From Streptomyces sp. DSM 110735 (GTDB taxonomy: Bacteria > Actinomycetota > Actinomycetes > Streptomycetales > Streptomycetaceae), in assembly GCF_016482685.1 (NCBI RefSeq), contig NZ_JACYHF010000021.1:1-64000 (forward strand): a stretch of DNA of 64,000 nt, written 5' to 3'. Below the pieces are notes generated by a model. It was given only the letters and a program-made list of their open reading frames with translations, did not search any database and was not told where the DNA came from. The position numbers and the translations under genes are program-made. This document shows positions 17,061-25,048 of the stretch, piece after piece; the first letter of the stretch is position 1; each line of letters opens with the position of its first letter.

Positions 17061-19382
17061 TCAGCGCAGCGCGGGCGGCGCCGCGTCCGCCGAGGTGCCC
17101 CACGCCGAGGGCGTCCCGCCCACCGTGAAGGCCAGCGAGCGGTGCGCCCGCAGGTCGGCGGTGGTCAGATACGTCCGCCCGTAGGCGGCGCCGTCGAGCC
17201 GCGCCGACCGGATGTAGCGGGCGTTGGCGGAGGTGCCGGGCGCGCTGATCGTGAGCCTGCCGTGCGGGAACCAGCGGCGGTCCAGGGTGAGGTCCACACG
17301 GTCGAAGACGGGCGTGGACAGACCCCAGGTGTCGTAGCCCGGCTGGACCGGGAAGACGCCGATGGACGACAGCACGTTCCACGCGGACATCGTGCCGAGG
17401 TCGTCGTTGCCGGTCATGCCGGTCGGACCGTCCGTGAACAGGGTCAGCGCCGCGTGCACCACGTCGGTGGTCTTCCACGGCTGGCCGGTGGAGAGATAGG
17501 TGTAGGGGGCGATGAGGTCGGGCTCGTTCTGCGGGTTGTACTTGTCCGCGTTGTAGTAGTCGTACGGCCCGTTCACCCAGGTCTCCCGCGCGGTCTTCGC
17601 CGGGTCCTTCAGCAGGTCGGCGTAGGCGAAGAAGGAGTCGAGGCGGTCGTTGGCGGTCTGCTTGCCGCCGATCAGGTCCACCATGCCGGGCAGGTCCTGC
17701 GGGACGAGCCACTGGTACTGCCACGAGGTGCCCTCGTGGAAGCCCTCGCTCTGCGCCGGGTCGGCAGGACCGGTGAAGGCGCCCGAGGCGTCCCGGGCCC
17801 GGAAGAAGCCGGTCGACGGGTCGAAGACGCGGCGGTAGTTCTGGGCGCGGGCGGCATAGCGGGTGGCATCGGCGCGGTGCCCGAGGTCACGGGCCATCTG
17901 GGCGAGCATCGCGTCGGAGAGCGCGTACTCCAGGGTGGCCGAGGCGCCGTGGTCGTAGTCGGAGTCGCCGGGCTTGGCGTGCGGACGGTCCTTGACGTAG
18001 GGGGCGAACCCGTCGGCGATGTACTCCTTGTTCGCCTCGCGCCCCACCGCGGGGGAGTCGGCAGGGGGCACACCGTCGGCGTTCTTCTTCAGCGCCTTGT
18101 ACGCCCGCTCCTCGTACCCCTTGAGCAGACCCTGCTGGTAGGCGTTGGTGAGGAACGGGGTGACCGGGTCGCCGGTCATGATGTTCGTCTCGACCGTGCC
18201 GTAGCCCCACTTGGGCAGCCAGCCGCTCTCCTCGTCGATGTGGACGACGGAGATCGCCATGTCCCGTGCCTCGCGCGGCGCGAGCAGGGACAGCAACTGG
18301 GACTGGGTGCGGTAGGTGTCCCACAGGGACCAGTTCTGGTAGTAGGTGAAGCCCTTGGCGCGGTGGACCTTCTGGTCCCAGCCGGTGTAGCGGCCGTCCG
18401 TGTCGCTGCCGACGTTCGGCGCCAGGAACGAGCGGTACAGCGAGGAGTAGAAGGTGCGGCGCAGCGTGTCGTCGCCGCCCTGGACGCGTACGTCGTCCAG
18501 CCGGTCCTCCCAGGCCCGCCGCGCCGCCGTACGCACCGCGTCGAAGGAACGGCCGCCCTCCGCGCGCAGGTTGAGCGCCGCCCCGCGCGCGTCCACGTAG
18601 GAGAGCGCGGTGGTCGCCTCGACGGTGCGGTCCTCGGTGGTGTCGAAGCGGACGTACGCGCCGTCCGCGCCGGTCTTCGCGCCGTCGGTGACCGTGGAGC
18701 CGGTCCAGGTGCCGTGGGCGGTGAAGGGACGGTCGAAATGCGTGACCGTGTACAGGGTGTACGGCACGGTGTCCTGGCAGAAGCCGCGCCCGGTGAGGGT
18801 GGTGCGCAGGGTGTGGTCGTCCAGGATCTCGACCTTGGTGGCGACCTTGCTGTGCAGCGACTGGGCCGCGTTGACCAGCACGTTCGCCTTGGTGGTGGCG
18901 GGGAAGGTGTAGCGCTGGACGCCGGTGCGGGCGGTCGCGGTCAGCTCCGCCTCGATGCCGCTGTCCAGGCCGACGCGGTAGTAGCCGGGGCTCGCGCTCT
19001 CGTCGTCGTGGCTGAACTTCGCGGCATAGCGCGCGTAGTCGGTGGTGGTGACGTCACCGGTGGTGGGCAGGACGGGCAGGTCGCCGCCGAGACCGCAGCC
19101 GACGCCCGAGAGGTGGACCAGGGAGAAGCCTCTGATGTGGTCCTGGGCGTAGTCGTAGCCGGTGTTGTGGCCGGTGTCGGGGGAGAGCTGCACCATGCCG
19201 AAGGGCACGGCGGCGCCCGGGTAGGTGTTGCCCTCGTTCTGGGTGCCGATGAACGGGTTGACGAGATCGGTCAGCCGGGTGCCTGCGGGCGGGCCGGACT
19301 GTGCGGTGGCGGGGGCGGCGAACAGCGCGGTCGCCGCCAGCGTCCCGGCCAGGCACAGACCGATTTGCCGTGTCCATGTCAT
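17061..19382 (-). CDS. GH92 family alpha-mannosidase, secreted
   Basis: A 773-residue exported exo-alpha-mannosidase-type glycosidase acting on mannosides outside the cell. A signal peptide (residues 1-27, ending ATAQ) precedes the characteristic GH92 opening LVNPFIGTQNEGNTYPGA with FGMVQLSPDT. The catalytic (alpha/alpha)6 barrel includes FYSSLYRSFLAPN, GWLPKWGYGTVETNIMTGDP, SEGFHEGTSWQYQWLVPQD and TMSAWNVLSSIGVFPVQPG, all typical GH92 segments. Family members are Ca2+-dependent and mostly cut alpha-1,2 linkages; the exact linkage cannot be read here. GAGG precedes the ATG by eight bases. Two operator-like palindromes lie upstream. Confidence 0.93.
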   Translation of the reverse strand: MTWTRQIGLCLAGTLAATALFAAPATAQSGPPAGTRLTDLVNPFIGTQNEGNTYPGAAVPFGMVQLSPDTGHNTGYDYAQDHIRGFSLVHLSGVGCGLGGDLPVLPTTGDVTTTDYARYAAKFSHDDESASPGYYRVGLDSGIEAELTATARTGVQRYTFPATTKANVLVNAAQSLHSKVATKVEILDDHTLRTTLTGRGFCQDTVPYTLYTVTHFDRPFTAHGTWTGSTVTDGAKTGADGAYVRFDTTEDRTVEATTALSYVDARGAALNLRAEGGRSFDAVRTAARRAWEDRLDDVRVQGGDDTLRRTFYSSLYRSFLAPNVGSDTDGRYTGWDQKVHRAKGFTYYQNWSLWDTYRTQSQLLSLLAPREARDMAISVVHIDEESGWLPKWGYGTVETNIMTGDPVTPFLTNAYQQGLLKGYEERAYKALKKNADGVPPADSPAVGREANKEYIADGFAPYVKDRPHAKPGDSDYDHGASATLEYALSDAMLAQMARDLGHRADATRYAARAQNYRRVFDPSTGFFRARDASGAFTGPADPAQSEGFHEGTSWQYQWLVPQDLPGMVDLIGGKQTANDRLDSFFAYADLLKDPAKTARETWVNGPYDYYNADKYNPQNEPDLIAPYTYLSTGQPWKTTDVVHAALTLFTDGPTGMTGNDDLGTMSAWNVLSSIGVFPVQPGYDTWGLSTPVFDRVDLTLDRRWFPHGRLTISAPGTSANARYIRSARLDGAAYGRTYLTTADLRAHRSLAFTVGGTPSAWGTSADAAPPALR

Positions 19383-19429
19383 TTAGACCTCTAGGGAAGC
19401 GGGCCGGACTTGCTCGGGGAGGCGTAAGG

Positions 19430-19461
19430 CAACGTTGTCAGCAGTGCGGAACAACGTTGTC
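19430..19461. promoter_or_regulatory. Two operator-like palindromes upstream of GH92 gene
   Basis: CAACGTTGTC at 19430-19439 and ACAACGTTGTC at 19451-19461 hold the palindromic core CAACGTTG twice, centres 22 bp apart (two helical turns). A half-site TGACAAC lies at about 19480-19486. The TGACAACGTTGTCA form suits a LacI-family repressor of sugar genes. The sites lie 48-79 bases upstream of the GH92 start codon. Confidence 0.6.
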
Positions 19462-19550
19462 ATCGGACAGCAGTGGGCATGACAACACGGAATCCGCATT
19501 CCGTCCAGGGGTCTCGCACGAGGGTCCTGCGGGCCGCTGTGGCCGCCCGG

Positions 19551-19817
19551 TCACTCGACCGGTACGGCTTCCCGCGCCGCGTCCCGCTTGATCGCCGCGT
19601 CCCGCTTGCGGACGTACCAGATGCCGATCAGACCGAGTCCGGCTCCGGCCAGGCAGGTCCACACCCACCACAGGTGTCCGTGGTCCTCGAACCAGCCGTA
19701 GAAGGGCAACTGGACCAGGAAGAGGACGAACCACAGGATCGTGCCGCCGGTGATGGTGCCGACCACGGGCCCCTCCAGGGGCTCCGGCGCTTCGTGCCTG
19801 GGTGTCCACTTCGTCAT
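19551..19817 (-). CDS. DUF2530 membrane protein
   Basis: An 88-residue protein with two transmembrane helices (about 19-38, VGTITGGTILWFVLFLVQLPF, and 46-66, LWWVWTCLAGAGLGLIGIWY) followed by a basic cytoplasmic tail (VRKRDAAIKRDAAREA). This length, the LEGPVVGTITGG opening and the position next to an AzgA-type permease fit the actinobacterial DUF2530 family. Function unknown. It is divergent from the permease gene at 20011. Confidence 0.8.
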   Translation of the reverse strand: MTKWTPRHEAPEPLEGPVVGTITGGTILWFVLFLVQLPFYGWFEDHGHLWWVWTCLAGAGLGLIGIWYVRKRDAAIKRDAAREAVPVE

Positions 19818-19912
19818 GGCAGACAGCTTACGAGGTGGCCCGGGTCACTCGGCAGGCGCTGTTCCCCTCGGATGTTCCGCCGAAATCTACGCGTGGAGTT
19901 AGCGATCCGGGG

Positions 19913-19927
19913 TTCATACGTTCATAC
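19913..19927 (+). promoter_or_regulatory. Direct repeat upstream of purine permease promoter
   Basis: TTCATAC occurs at 19913-19919 and again at 19921-19927, just before the promoter hexamers at 19936-19965. It may be a regulator binding site shared with the divergent DUF2530 gene. Confidence 0.35.
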
Positions 19928-19935
19928 TGAAACGG

Positions 19936-19965
19936 TTTGCCTTTGACCGCTTCTGATCGTAGGAA
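19936..19965 (+). promoter_or_regulatory. Candidate promoter of purine permease
   Basis: TTTGCC (19936-19941), an 18-base spacer and TAGGAA (19960-19965) form a plausible sigma-70-type promoter about 40 bases before the start codon. Confidence 0.4.
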
Positions 19966-20010
19966 ACTCCAACGGGGCTCGGGGGAACCCCAATGGTGAT
20001 GAGGAACCGA

Positions 20011-21465
20011 ATGCCCACGTCGGCACCCACCAAGGCCGCCCCCGCCCCTGAGCAGCCGGGCGGTACGCCCGCCTATGGCGCCATCGACCGCTACTTCAAG
20101 ATCTCCGAGCGCGGCAGCACCGTCGGTCGCGAGATCCGTGGCGGTTTCGCGACCTTCTTCGCGATGGCGTACATCATCGTGCTGAACCCGATCATCCTGA
20201 GCAGTGCCAAGGACATGTACGGGCACCATCTGGACAGTGGTCAGCTCGTGACGGCCACCGCGGTCGCCGCGGCGTTCACCACCCTGCTCATGGGCGTGAT
20301 CGGCAACGTCCCGATCGCGCTCGCCGCCGGTCTCGGCGTCAACACCGTGGTCGCGCTCCAGCTCGCGCCCCGTATGTCCTGGCCCGACGCGATGGGCATG
20401 GTGGTCCTCGCCGGCTTCGTCGTGATGCTGCTGGTGGCGACCGGTCTGCGCGAGCGCGTCATGAACGCCGTGCCCTACAGCCTGCGCAAGGCGATCTCCA
20501 TCGGTATCGGTCTGTTCATCATGCTGATCGGTCTGGTGGACTCCGGCTTCGTCAGCCGCATCCCGGACGTCGCGCAGACCACCGTCCCGCTCCAGCTCGG
20601 CGCCGACGGTCACCTCAACGGCTGGCCGGTCCTGGTCTTCATCCTGGGCGTGCTGCTCACCCTCGCGCTGATCGTCCGCAAGGTCCCCGGCGCGATCCTG
20701 ATCTCCATCGTGGCGATGACCGTCCTCGCGGTGATCATCAACCTCGTCGCCAAGGTGCCCTCCTGGGGTCTGACCACCCCGAAGTGGCCGGGCAACCCCC
20801 TCGACACCCCGGACTTCGGACTGATCGGCAAGGTCAGCCTGTTCGGCGGCTTCGGCAAAGTCGGCGTCCTGACGGGCATCCTCTTCGTCTTCACCGTCCT
20901 GCTGTCCTGCTTCTTCGACGCCATGGGCACGATCATGGGCGTCAGCGACGAGGCGAAGCTGACCGACGCCCAGGGCCAGATGCCCGGCATCAACAAGGTC
21001 CTCCTGGTCGACGGTCTCGCCGTCGCGGCGGGCGGCGCCACCTCCTCCTCGGCCACCACCTGCTTCGTCGAGTCCACGGCGGGCGTCGGCGAGGGTGCCC
21101 GCACGGGTCTGGCGAACGTGGTCACCGGCGCGCTGTTCGCCGTCGCGCTGTTCCTCACCCCGATCGCCACCATGGTGCCCTCGCAGGCCGCCACGCCCGC
21201 GCTGATCGCGGTCGGCTTCCTCATCCTGGCGGGCTCGGTCCGCGAGATCGACTGGGCCGACTTCACCATCGCCATCCCGGCCTTCGTGACCATGGTGATG
21301 ATGCCGTTCACCTACTCGATCACCAACGGCATCGGCATGGGCTTCATCACCTTCGTGGTGCTGCGCCTGGCGGCCGGACGCGCCCGGGAGGTCCCGGCGG
21401 CGATGTACGTCGTCGCGGCGGTCTTCGGCTTCTACTACCTGATGCCGGCACTGGGTCTGACCTGA
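20011..21465 (+). CDS. NCS2 family purine permease, AzgA type
   Basis: A 484-residue membrane transporter with about 12-14 helices, likely importing hypoxanthine, adenine or guanine by proton symport. It shows the AzgA subgroup opening YFKISERGSTVGREIRGGFATFF with AMAYIIVLNPIIL, the substrate-site region GLGVNTVVALQL, the DAMGTIMGVSDEAKL helix and SSATTCFVESTAGVGEGARTG near the middle. The ATG at 20011 is preceded by GAGGA five bases away; an ATG at 19993 would add six residues. A strong terminator follows the gene. Confidence 0.9.
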   Translation: MPTSAPTKAAPAPEQPGGTPAYGAIDRYFKISERGSTVGREIRGGFATFFAMAYIIVLNPIILSSAKDMYGHHLDSGQLVTATAVAAAFTTLLMGVIGNVPIALAAGLGVNTVVALQLAPRMSWPDAMGMVVLAGFVVMLLVATGLRERVMNAVPYSLRKAISIGIGLFIMLIGLVDSGFVSRIPDVAQTTVPLQLGADGHLNGWPVLVFILGVLLTLALIVRKVPGAILISIVAMTVLAVIINLVAKVPSWGLTTPKWPGNPLDTPDFGLIGKVSLFGGFGKVGVLTGILFVFTVLLSCFFDAMGTIMGVSDEAKLTDAQGQMPGINKVLLVDGLAVAAGGATSSSATTCFVESTAGVGEGARTGLANVVTGALFAVALFLTPIATMVPSQAATPALIAVGFLILAGSVREIDWADFTIAIPAFVTMVMMPFTYSITNGIGMGFITFVVLRLAAGRAREVPAAMYVVAAVFGFYYLMPALGLT

Positions 21466-21466
21466 C

Positions 21467-21503
21467 GGGTGGCCCCAAGGGGAAACACTCCCCGGGGCCA
21501 CCC
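21467..21503 (+). terminator. Terminator after purine permease
   Basis: GGGTGGCCCC at 21467-21476 pairs with GGGGCCACCC at 21494-21503; the loop itself contains further complementary AAGGGG/CTCCCC. It also serves the convergent ribbon-helix-helix gene. Confidence 0.8.
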
Positions 21504-21519
21504 CCGGCACCCGGCCCGG

Positions 21520-21759
21520 TCAGGGCACTACGGGGTCACACGAGGCGTCACGAGCCTCCGGTGTGGCCCCGTAGAACTTCTCCGTCTCCTCCACCGCGTT
21601 CTGGAAGCGCTCGTCGAAGTCGTCGCGGACGAGCGTGCGGATCACATAGTCCTGCACGCTCATTCCCCTCTTGGCCGCACGGTCCCGGAGCCTCTCTAGC
21701 AGCTCCCCGTCCATCCGCAGGCTGAGCACACTGGTCCCCATGCGTACGAGGGTCGCCAT
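21520..21759 (-). CDS. Ribbon-helix-helix DNA-binding protein
   Basis: A 79-residue protein with a beta strand (TSVLSLRMDGELLERLRDRA) and helix-turn-helix pair (AKRGMSVQDYVIRTLVRDDF) typical of CopG/Arc-type ribbon-helix-helix regulators, then an acidic helix (DERFQNAVEETEKFYG). Such small proteins are repressors or antitoxins, but no toxin ORF is adjacent on either side. The ATG at 21759 is the longest start; the one at 21741 begins directly at the strand. It is divergent from the MarR gene. Confidence 0.75.
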   Translation of the reverse strand: MATLVRMGTSVLSLRMDGELLERLRDRAAKRGMSVQDYVIRTLVRDDFDERFQNAVEETEKFYGATPEARDASCDPVVP

Positions 21760-21874
21760 ATCCGGCCACCCGATGGGTCACTTTTCGCAACTGACTCACT
21801 CTTATGGGTGATCTATGGCTTCAGTGGCGCGCATCACGGGCATCGCGGTGCGTCCCCGTTGTTCTTTAGTCAGA

Positions 21875-21886
21875 GTAATGAGTTAC
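21875..21886. promoter_or_regulatory. Operator-like inverted repeat before MarR gene
   Basis: GTAATGAGTTAC has GTAA/TTAC arms around a 4-base centre and ends nine bases before the MarR start codon. Position and AT-rich context suit autoregulation by the MarR protein. Confidence 0.45.
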
Positions 21887-21895
21887 GCTAAAGAC

Positions 21896-22333
21896 ATGCC
21901 GGACCTCACCCATGGCGACGACTCGGCCGCCGTGAACTCCCTCCGCTCCGCAGTGATGCGGCTGTCCCGTCGGCTCAAGCACCAGCGTGTCGACGAGTCG
22001 CTGAGCCCCACCGAGATGTCGGTGCTCGGCACCCTGTCCGTGTGCGGCCAGGCCACCCCGGGCGAGCTGGCCCGCAAGGAGCACGTCCAGCCGCCGTCGA
22101 TGACCCGCATCGTCGCGCTGCTCGAGGCCAAGGGACTGGTCCGGCTCCAGCCGCACCCCGAGGACCGCCGCCAGAAGGTCGTCACCAGGACCGAGCAGGC
22201 CGAGACGATGCTCGAGGAGAGCCGTCGCAAGCGCAACGCGTTCCTGGCCGGTCTGGTCGAGGGCCTCGACGAGGACGAGTGGGCCGCCCTGCGCGCCGCC
22301 GCCCCCGTGCTGGAGAAACTCGCGCATCTGTAA
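21896..22333 (+). CDS. MarR family transcriptional regulator
   Basis: A 145-residue winged-helix regulator. The DNA-binding part spans about residues 35-100: LSPTEMSVLGTLSVCGQATP, then GELARKEHVQPPSMTRIVALLE (recognition helix) and the wing GLVRLQPHPEDRRQKVV with the family's DRR signature. Flanking helices form the dimer. ATG 21896 (MPDLTHG) is preferred over upstream starts because the protein then matches usual MarR length and the operator-like site falls just upstream. It lies 30 bases before an MFS exporter, the classic MarR-efflux arrangement, and probably represses that pair until a toxic ligand binds. Confidence 0.9.
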   Translation: MPDLTHGDDSAAVNSLRSAVMRLSRRLKHQRVDESLSPTEMSVLGTLSVCGQATPGELARKEHVQPPSMTRIVALLEAKGLVRLQPHPEDRRQKVVTRTEQAETMLEESRRKRNAFLAGLVEGLDEDEWAALRAAAPVLEKLAHL

Positions 22334-22363
22334 GCCAAGCAGTACCCGCAAGGAGGCGACCTT

Positions 22364-23725
22364 TTGAGTACGGGCCCCGGAGCAGCTTCCGCCCCCGCAC
22401 CGACCACCCCTACGAACCCCTCGCCCGCCAAGTCCTCGATGTTCAGCTCGCTGAAGGTCCGGAACTACCGGCTGTTCTTCATCGGCCAGGTCGTCTCCAA
22501 CACCGGCACCTGGATGCAGCGCATCGCCCAGGACTGGCTCGTACTCAGCCTCACCGGCTCCTCCGCCGCCGTCGGCATCACCACCGCCCTGCAGTTCCTG
22601 CCGATGCTCCTCTTCGGTCTCTACGGCGGTGTCCTGGTTGACCGGCTGCCCAAGCGCCCCACGCTGCTGGTCACCCAGACCGCCATGGCGCTCACCGGCC
22701 TCGCGCTCGCCCTGCTCACCCTCTCCGGGCACGTCCAGGTCTGGCACGTCTACGTCGCCGCGTTCGCGGTCGGTCTCGCCACGGTCGTGGACAACCCGGC
22801 CCGGCAGTCCTTCGTCTCCGAGATGGTCGGCCCCGACCAGCTCCAGAACGCGGTCAGCCTGAACTCCGCGAACTTCCAGTCCGCCCGGCTCGTCGGTCCC
22901 GCCGTCGCCGGTCTGATGATCACCGGCGTGGGCACCGGGTGGGCGTTCCTCTTCAACGGTCTGTCCTTCGTCGCGCCCATCGCGGGTCTGATGCTGATGC
23001 GCGCCCGCGAACTGCACCCCGGCCGCCGTGCGCCGCGCGGCAAGGGACAGTTGCGCGAGGGGCTGCGTTACGTCGCCGGGCGTCCGGACCTGATCTGGCC
23101 GGTCGTCCTGGTCGGGTTCGTCGGCACCTTCGGCTACAACTTCCCGGTCTGGCTCTCCGCCTTCGCGGACAACGTCTTCCATGCGGGCGCGGGCGCCTAC
23201 AGCCTCTTCAACACCCTCATGGCCGTCGGCTCCCTCGGCGGCGCCCTGCTCGCCGCACGGCGCGGCACGGCCCGCCTGAGGGTGCTGATCGCCGCCGCGA
23301 TCGGGTTCGGCGCGCTGGAGACGGTGGCGGCGGTGACGCCGGAGTACTGGCTGTTCGCGGCGCTCATGGTGCCCATCGGCGTCTTCGGGCTCACGGTCAA
23401 CGTCACCGCGAACACCGCCGTGCAGATGGGCACCGACCCGGCCATGCGCGGCCGGGTGATGGCCCTGTTCATGATGGTCTTCATGGGCGGCACGCCGCTG
23501 GGCGCCCCGCTCGTCGGCTGGATCACCGACGCCTACGGCGCCCGGGTGGGCTTCGCGGCCGGTGGTCTCGTCTCGGTCGCCGCGGCGACCGCGATCGGCC
23601 TGGTCCTGGCCCGGGTCGGCAATCTGCGCCTCGCCCTGGGCTGGCACCGGGGGCATCCGAGCCTGCGCTTCGTCCCGCGCCGTGAGCGGGAGGACGAGCG
23701 CGAGGAGCTGACGGCGGTCGCCTGA
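22364..23725 (+). CDS. MFS exporter, MFS_3 type
   Basis: A 453-residue membrane transporter with 10-12 helices. The family signature is clear: NYRLFFIGQVVSNTGTWMQR, then AQDWLVLSLTGS, GGVLVDRLPKRPTLL (loop 2-3 motif) and VDNPARQSFVSEMVG with NAVSLNSANFQSARLVGPA. This is the MFS_3 group, which includes enterobactin exporter-like proteins and many drug efflux pumps. The TTG start is supported by an AAGGAGG ribosome binding site seven bases upstream. It is probably cotranscribed with and controlled by the MarR gene 30 bases before it. Confidence 0.88.
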   Translation: MSTGPGAASAPAPTTPTNPSPAKSSMFSSLKVRNYRLFFIGQVVSNTGTWMQRIAQDWLVLSLTGSSAAVGITTALQFLPMLLFGLYGGVLVDRLPKRPTLLVTQTAMALTGLALALLTLSGHVQVWHVYVAAFAVGLATVVDNPARQSFVSEMVGPDQLQNAVSLNSANFQSARLVGPAVAGLMITGVGTGWAFLFNGLSFVAPIAGLMLMRARELHPGRRAPRGKGQLREGLRYVAGRPDLIWPVVLVGFVGTFGYNFPVWLSAFADNVFHAGAGAYSLFNTLMAVGSLGGALLAARRGTARLRVLIAAAIGFGALETVAAVTPEYWLFAALMVPIGVFGLTVNVTANTAVQMGTDPAMRGRVMALFMMVFMGGTPLGAPLVGWITDAYGARVGFAAGGLVSVAAATAIGLVLARVGNLRLALGWHRGHPSLRFVPRREREDEREELTAVA

Positions 23726-23742
23726 GGTCTCCGGAAGGCGTC

Positions 23743-24255
23743 CTAGACCCGGCGGGTCAGCACCAGCCCCGGCCACTCCTTCTCCCCGACGGTGAAGGAC
23801 TCGGCCGGGGCGAAGCCGTTCTTCTCGTAGAAGGCGACCAGCTTGCCGTCGTCGCCCGCGTAGCAGTCGACGCGCAGCAACGAGACCCCGGCGCGGCGGG
23901 TCTCCTCCACCGCGTGGGCGATGAGCGCGGCTCCGGCGCCGTGGCCCTTGAAGCGGCGGTCGGAGGTCAGGACCTGGAGGTAGCGCTCGGGCTCGTCGGC
24001 GGGGGTCACGTAGTGCGTGGGGGAGTCCGCGAGGACCATCGCGGCGGCCGCCTCGCCGTCCACCTCCGCGATCCAGAGCACGCCGTGCGCGACGTACTTC
24101 TCGATCTTCGCCACCGCCGCCGGGTCCTCGGACCAGGGACGGCTGCTCCACTGCCCGGTACGCCCCTGGGCGGCCAGCCAGGCGACCGCGCTGTCGAACA
24201 TTCCGAGGACCAGCGGTACGTCCGCCGGGCCGCCCTCCCGCATCGTGATCGTCAT
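23743..24255 (-). CDS. GNAT family acetyltransferase
   Basis: A 170-residue N-acetyltransferase. The acetyl-CoA loop is visible as DRRFKGHGAGAALIAHAVEE (R/Q-x-x-G-x-G/A pattern), preceded by the strand YLQVLTSDRR and followed by LLRVDCYAGDDGKLVAFYEKNGF, a common GNAT C-terminal motif. The N-terminal ITMREGGPADVPLVLGM is also typical. The acceptor substrate is unknown. ATG 24255 begins at the first strand. It ends 17 bases from the convergent MFS gene and is divergent from the RNA phosphodiesterase gene. Confidence 0.85.
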   Translation of the reverse strand: MTITMREGGPADVPLVLGMFDSAVAWLAAQGRTGQWSSRPWSEDPAAVAKIEKYVAHGVLWIAEVDGEAAAAMVLADSPTHYVTPADEPERYLQVLTSDRRFKGHGAGAALIAHAVEETRRAGVSLLRVDCYAGDDGKLVAFYEKNGFAPAESFTVGEKEWPGLVLTRRV

Positions 24256-24303
24256 GTCCTCATCATGCGGGTGCCCCGCGGCTCCGTCTGCCAGGGTGAG
24301 GGC

Positions 24304-24876
24304 ATGAGACTCTTCGCCGCCGTCCTGCCCCCGGCGGACGCCGCGGCCGAACTGGCCGCCGAGGTCGCGCTGCTGCGGAAGCTGCCCGGCGCGGACGAAC
24401 TGCGCTGGACCGGCCGCCCCGGCTGGCACTTCACCCTCGCCTTCTACGGCGAGGTCCCGGACGAGCTGGTCCCCGCCCTCGCGGAGCGGCTGGCCCGCGC
24501 CGCCCACCGCACCGCGCCCTTCCCGCTCGCGCTGGCGGGCGGCGGGCGCTTCGGGGGCGGCAAGGCGCTGTGGACGGGCGCGCACGGCGACGTGGCGGCC
24601 CTGCGGCTGCTGGCCGAGCGGGCGCGGTCGGCGGGGCGCAAGGCGGGCGTCGGACACGAGGAGCACCGGCGCTACCAGCCCCACCTCACCCTCGCGCGCG
24701 GGAGGGGCACCGTGGACCTCCGCCCGTACACCGACGCCCTCGCGGACTTCGGCGGTCGTACCTGGACCGTCGACGCCCTCACCCTGGTCCGCAGCAACCT
24801 GCCGACCTCCGGCGTGCCCGGTGAGCAGCCCCGGTACGAGGCGGTCGCCCGCTGGGTACTGGGCGCGTCCGGTTAG
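24304..24876 (+). CDS. thpR: RNA 2',3'-cyclic phosphodiesterase
   Basis: A 190-residue member of the 2H phosphoesterase (ligT) family, which opens 2',3'-cyclic phosphates on RNA ends to 2'-phosphates. Both catalytic H-x-T-x motifs are present: HFTLAFYG near residue 43 and HLTLARGRG near residue 128. MRLFAAVLPP at the N-terminus is the family start. The ATG lies 45 bases from the divergent GNAT start. The 27-residue membrane peptide gene follows 10 bases downstream. Confidence 0.9.
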   Translation: MRLFAAVLPPADAAAELAAEVALLRKLPGADELRWTGRPGWHFTLAFYGEVPDELVPALAERLARAAHRTAPFPLALAGGGRFGGGKALWTGAHGDVAALRLLAERARSAGRKAGVGHEEHRRYQPHLTLARGRGTVDLRPYTDALADFGGRTWTVDALTLVRSNLPTSGVPGEQPRYEAVARWVLGASG

Positions 24877-24886
24877 GCTCGTTCCC

Positions 24887-24970
24887 GTGGACCCGAAAAC
24901 CCGGAACCGGATCATGGCCGGTGCGCTTGTTCTCATGCTGGTGGTCGTCGCCGTGGCGGCCCTCCGCTAG
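24887..24970 (+). CDS. 27-residue single-helix membrane peptide
   Basis: A GTG-initiated ORF reads VDPKTRNRIMAGALVLMLVV then VAVAALR and stops at TAG 24968-24970. A short basic head is followed by a single hydrophobic helix, the form of a small transmembrane peptide. I recall similar KTRxRIMAGVLVLM peptides in other streptomycetes, which supports selection on it. It starts 10 bases after the thpR stop, so it is probably cotranscribed, and a strong terminator begins three bases after its stop. Function unknown. Confidence 0.7.
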   Translation: MDPKTRNRIMAGALVLMLVVVAVAALR

Positions 24971-24972
24971 CG

Positions 24973-25004
24973 GGGCCGCTCCGCGGTGTGTCCGGGAGCG
25001 GCCC
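24973..25004. terminator. Terminator between convergent genes
   Basis: GGGCCGCTCC (24973-24982) pairs perfectly with GGAGCGGCCC (24995-25004). It immediately follows the 27-residue peptide gene and precedes the convergent aldo/keto reductase. Confidence 0.75.
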
Positions 25005-25048
25005 TCACTGTCGTGCCGACGGCTTTTGTTGCCGCTACCAGGCCGCCC

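Noticed and set aside
14431..17724. 1097-codon minus-strand ORF
   Set aside because: It is an out-of-frame shadow across the P-type ATPase and part of the GH92 gene.
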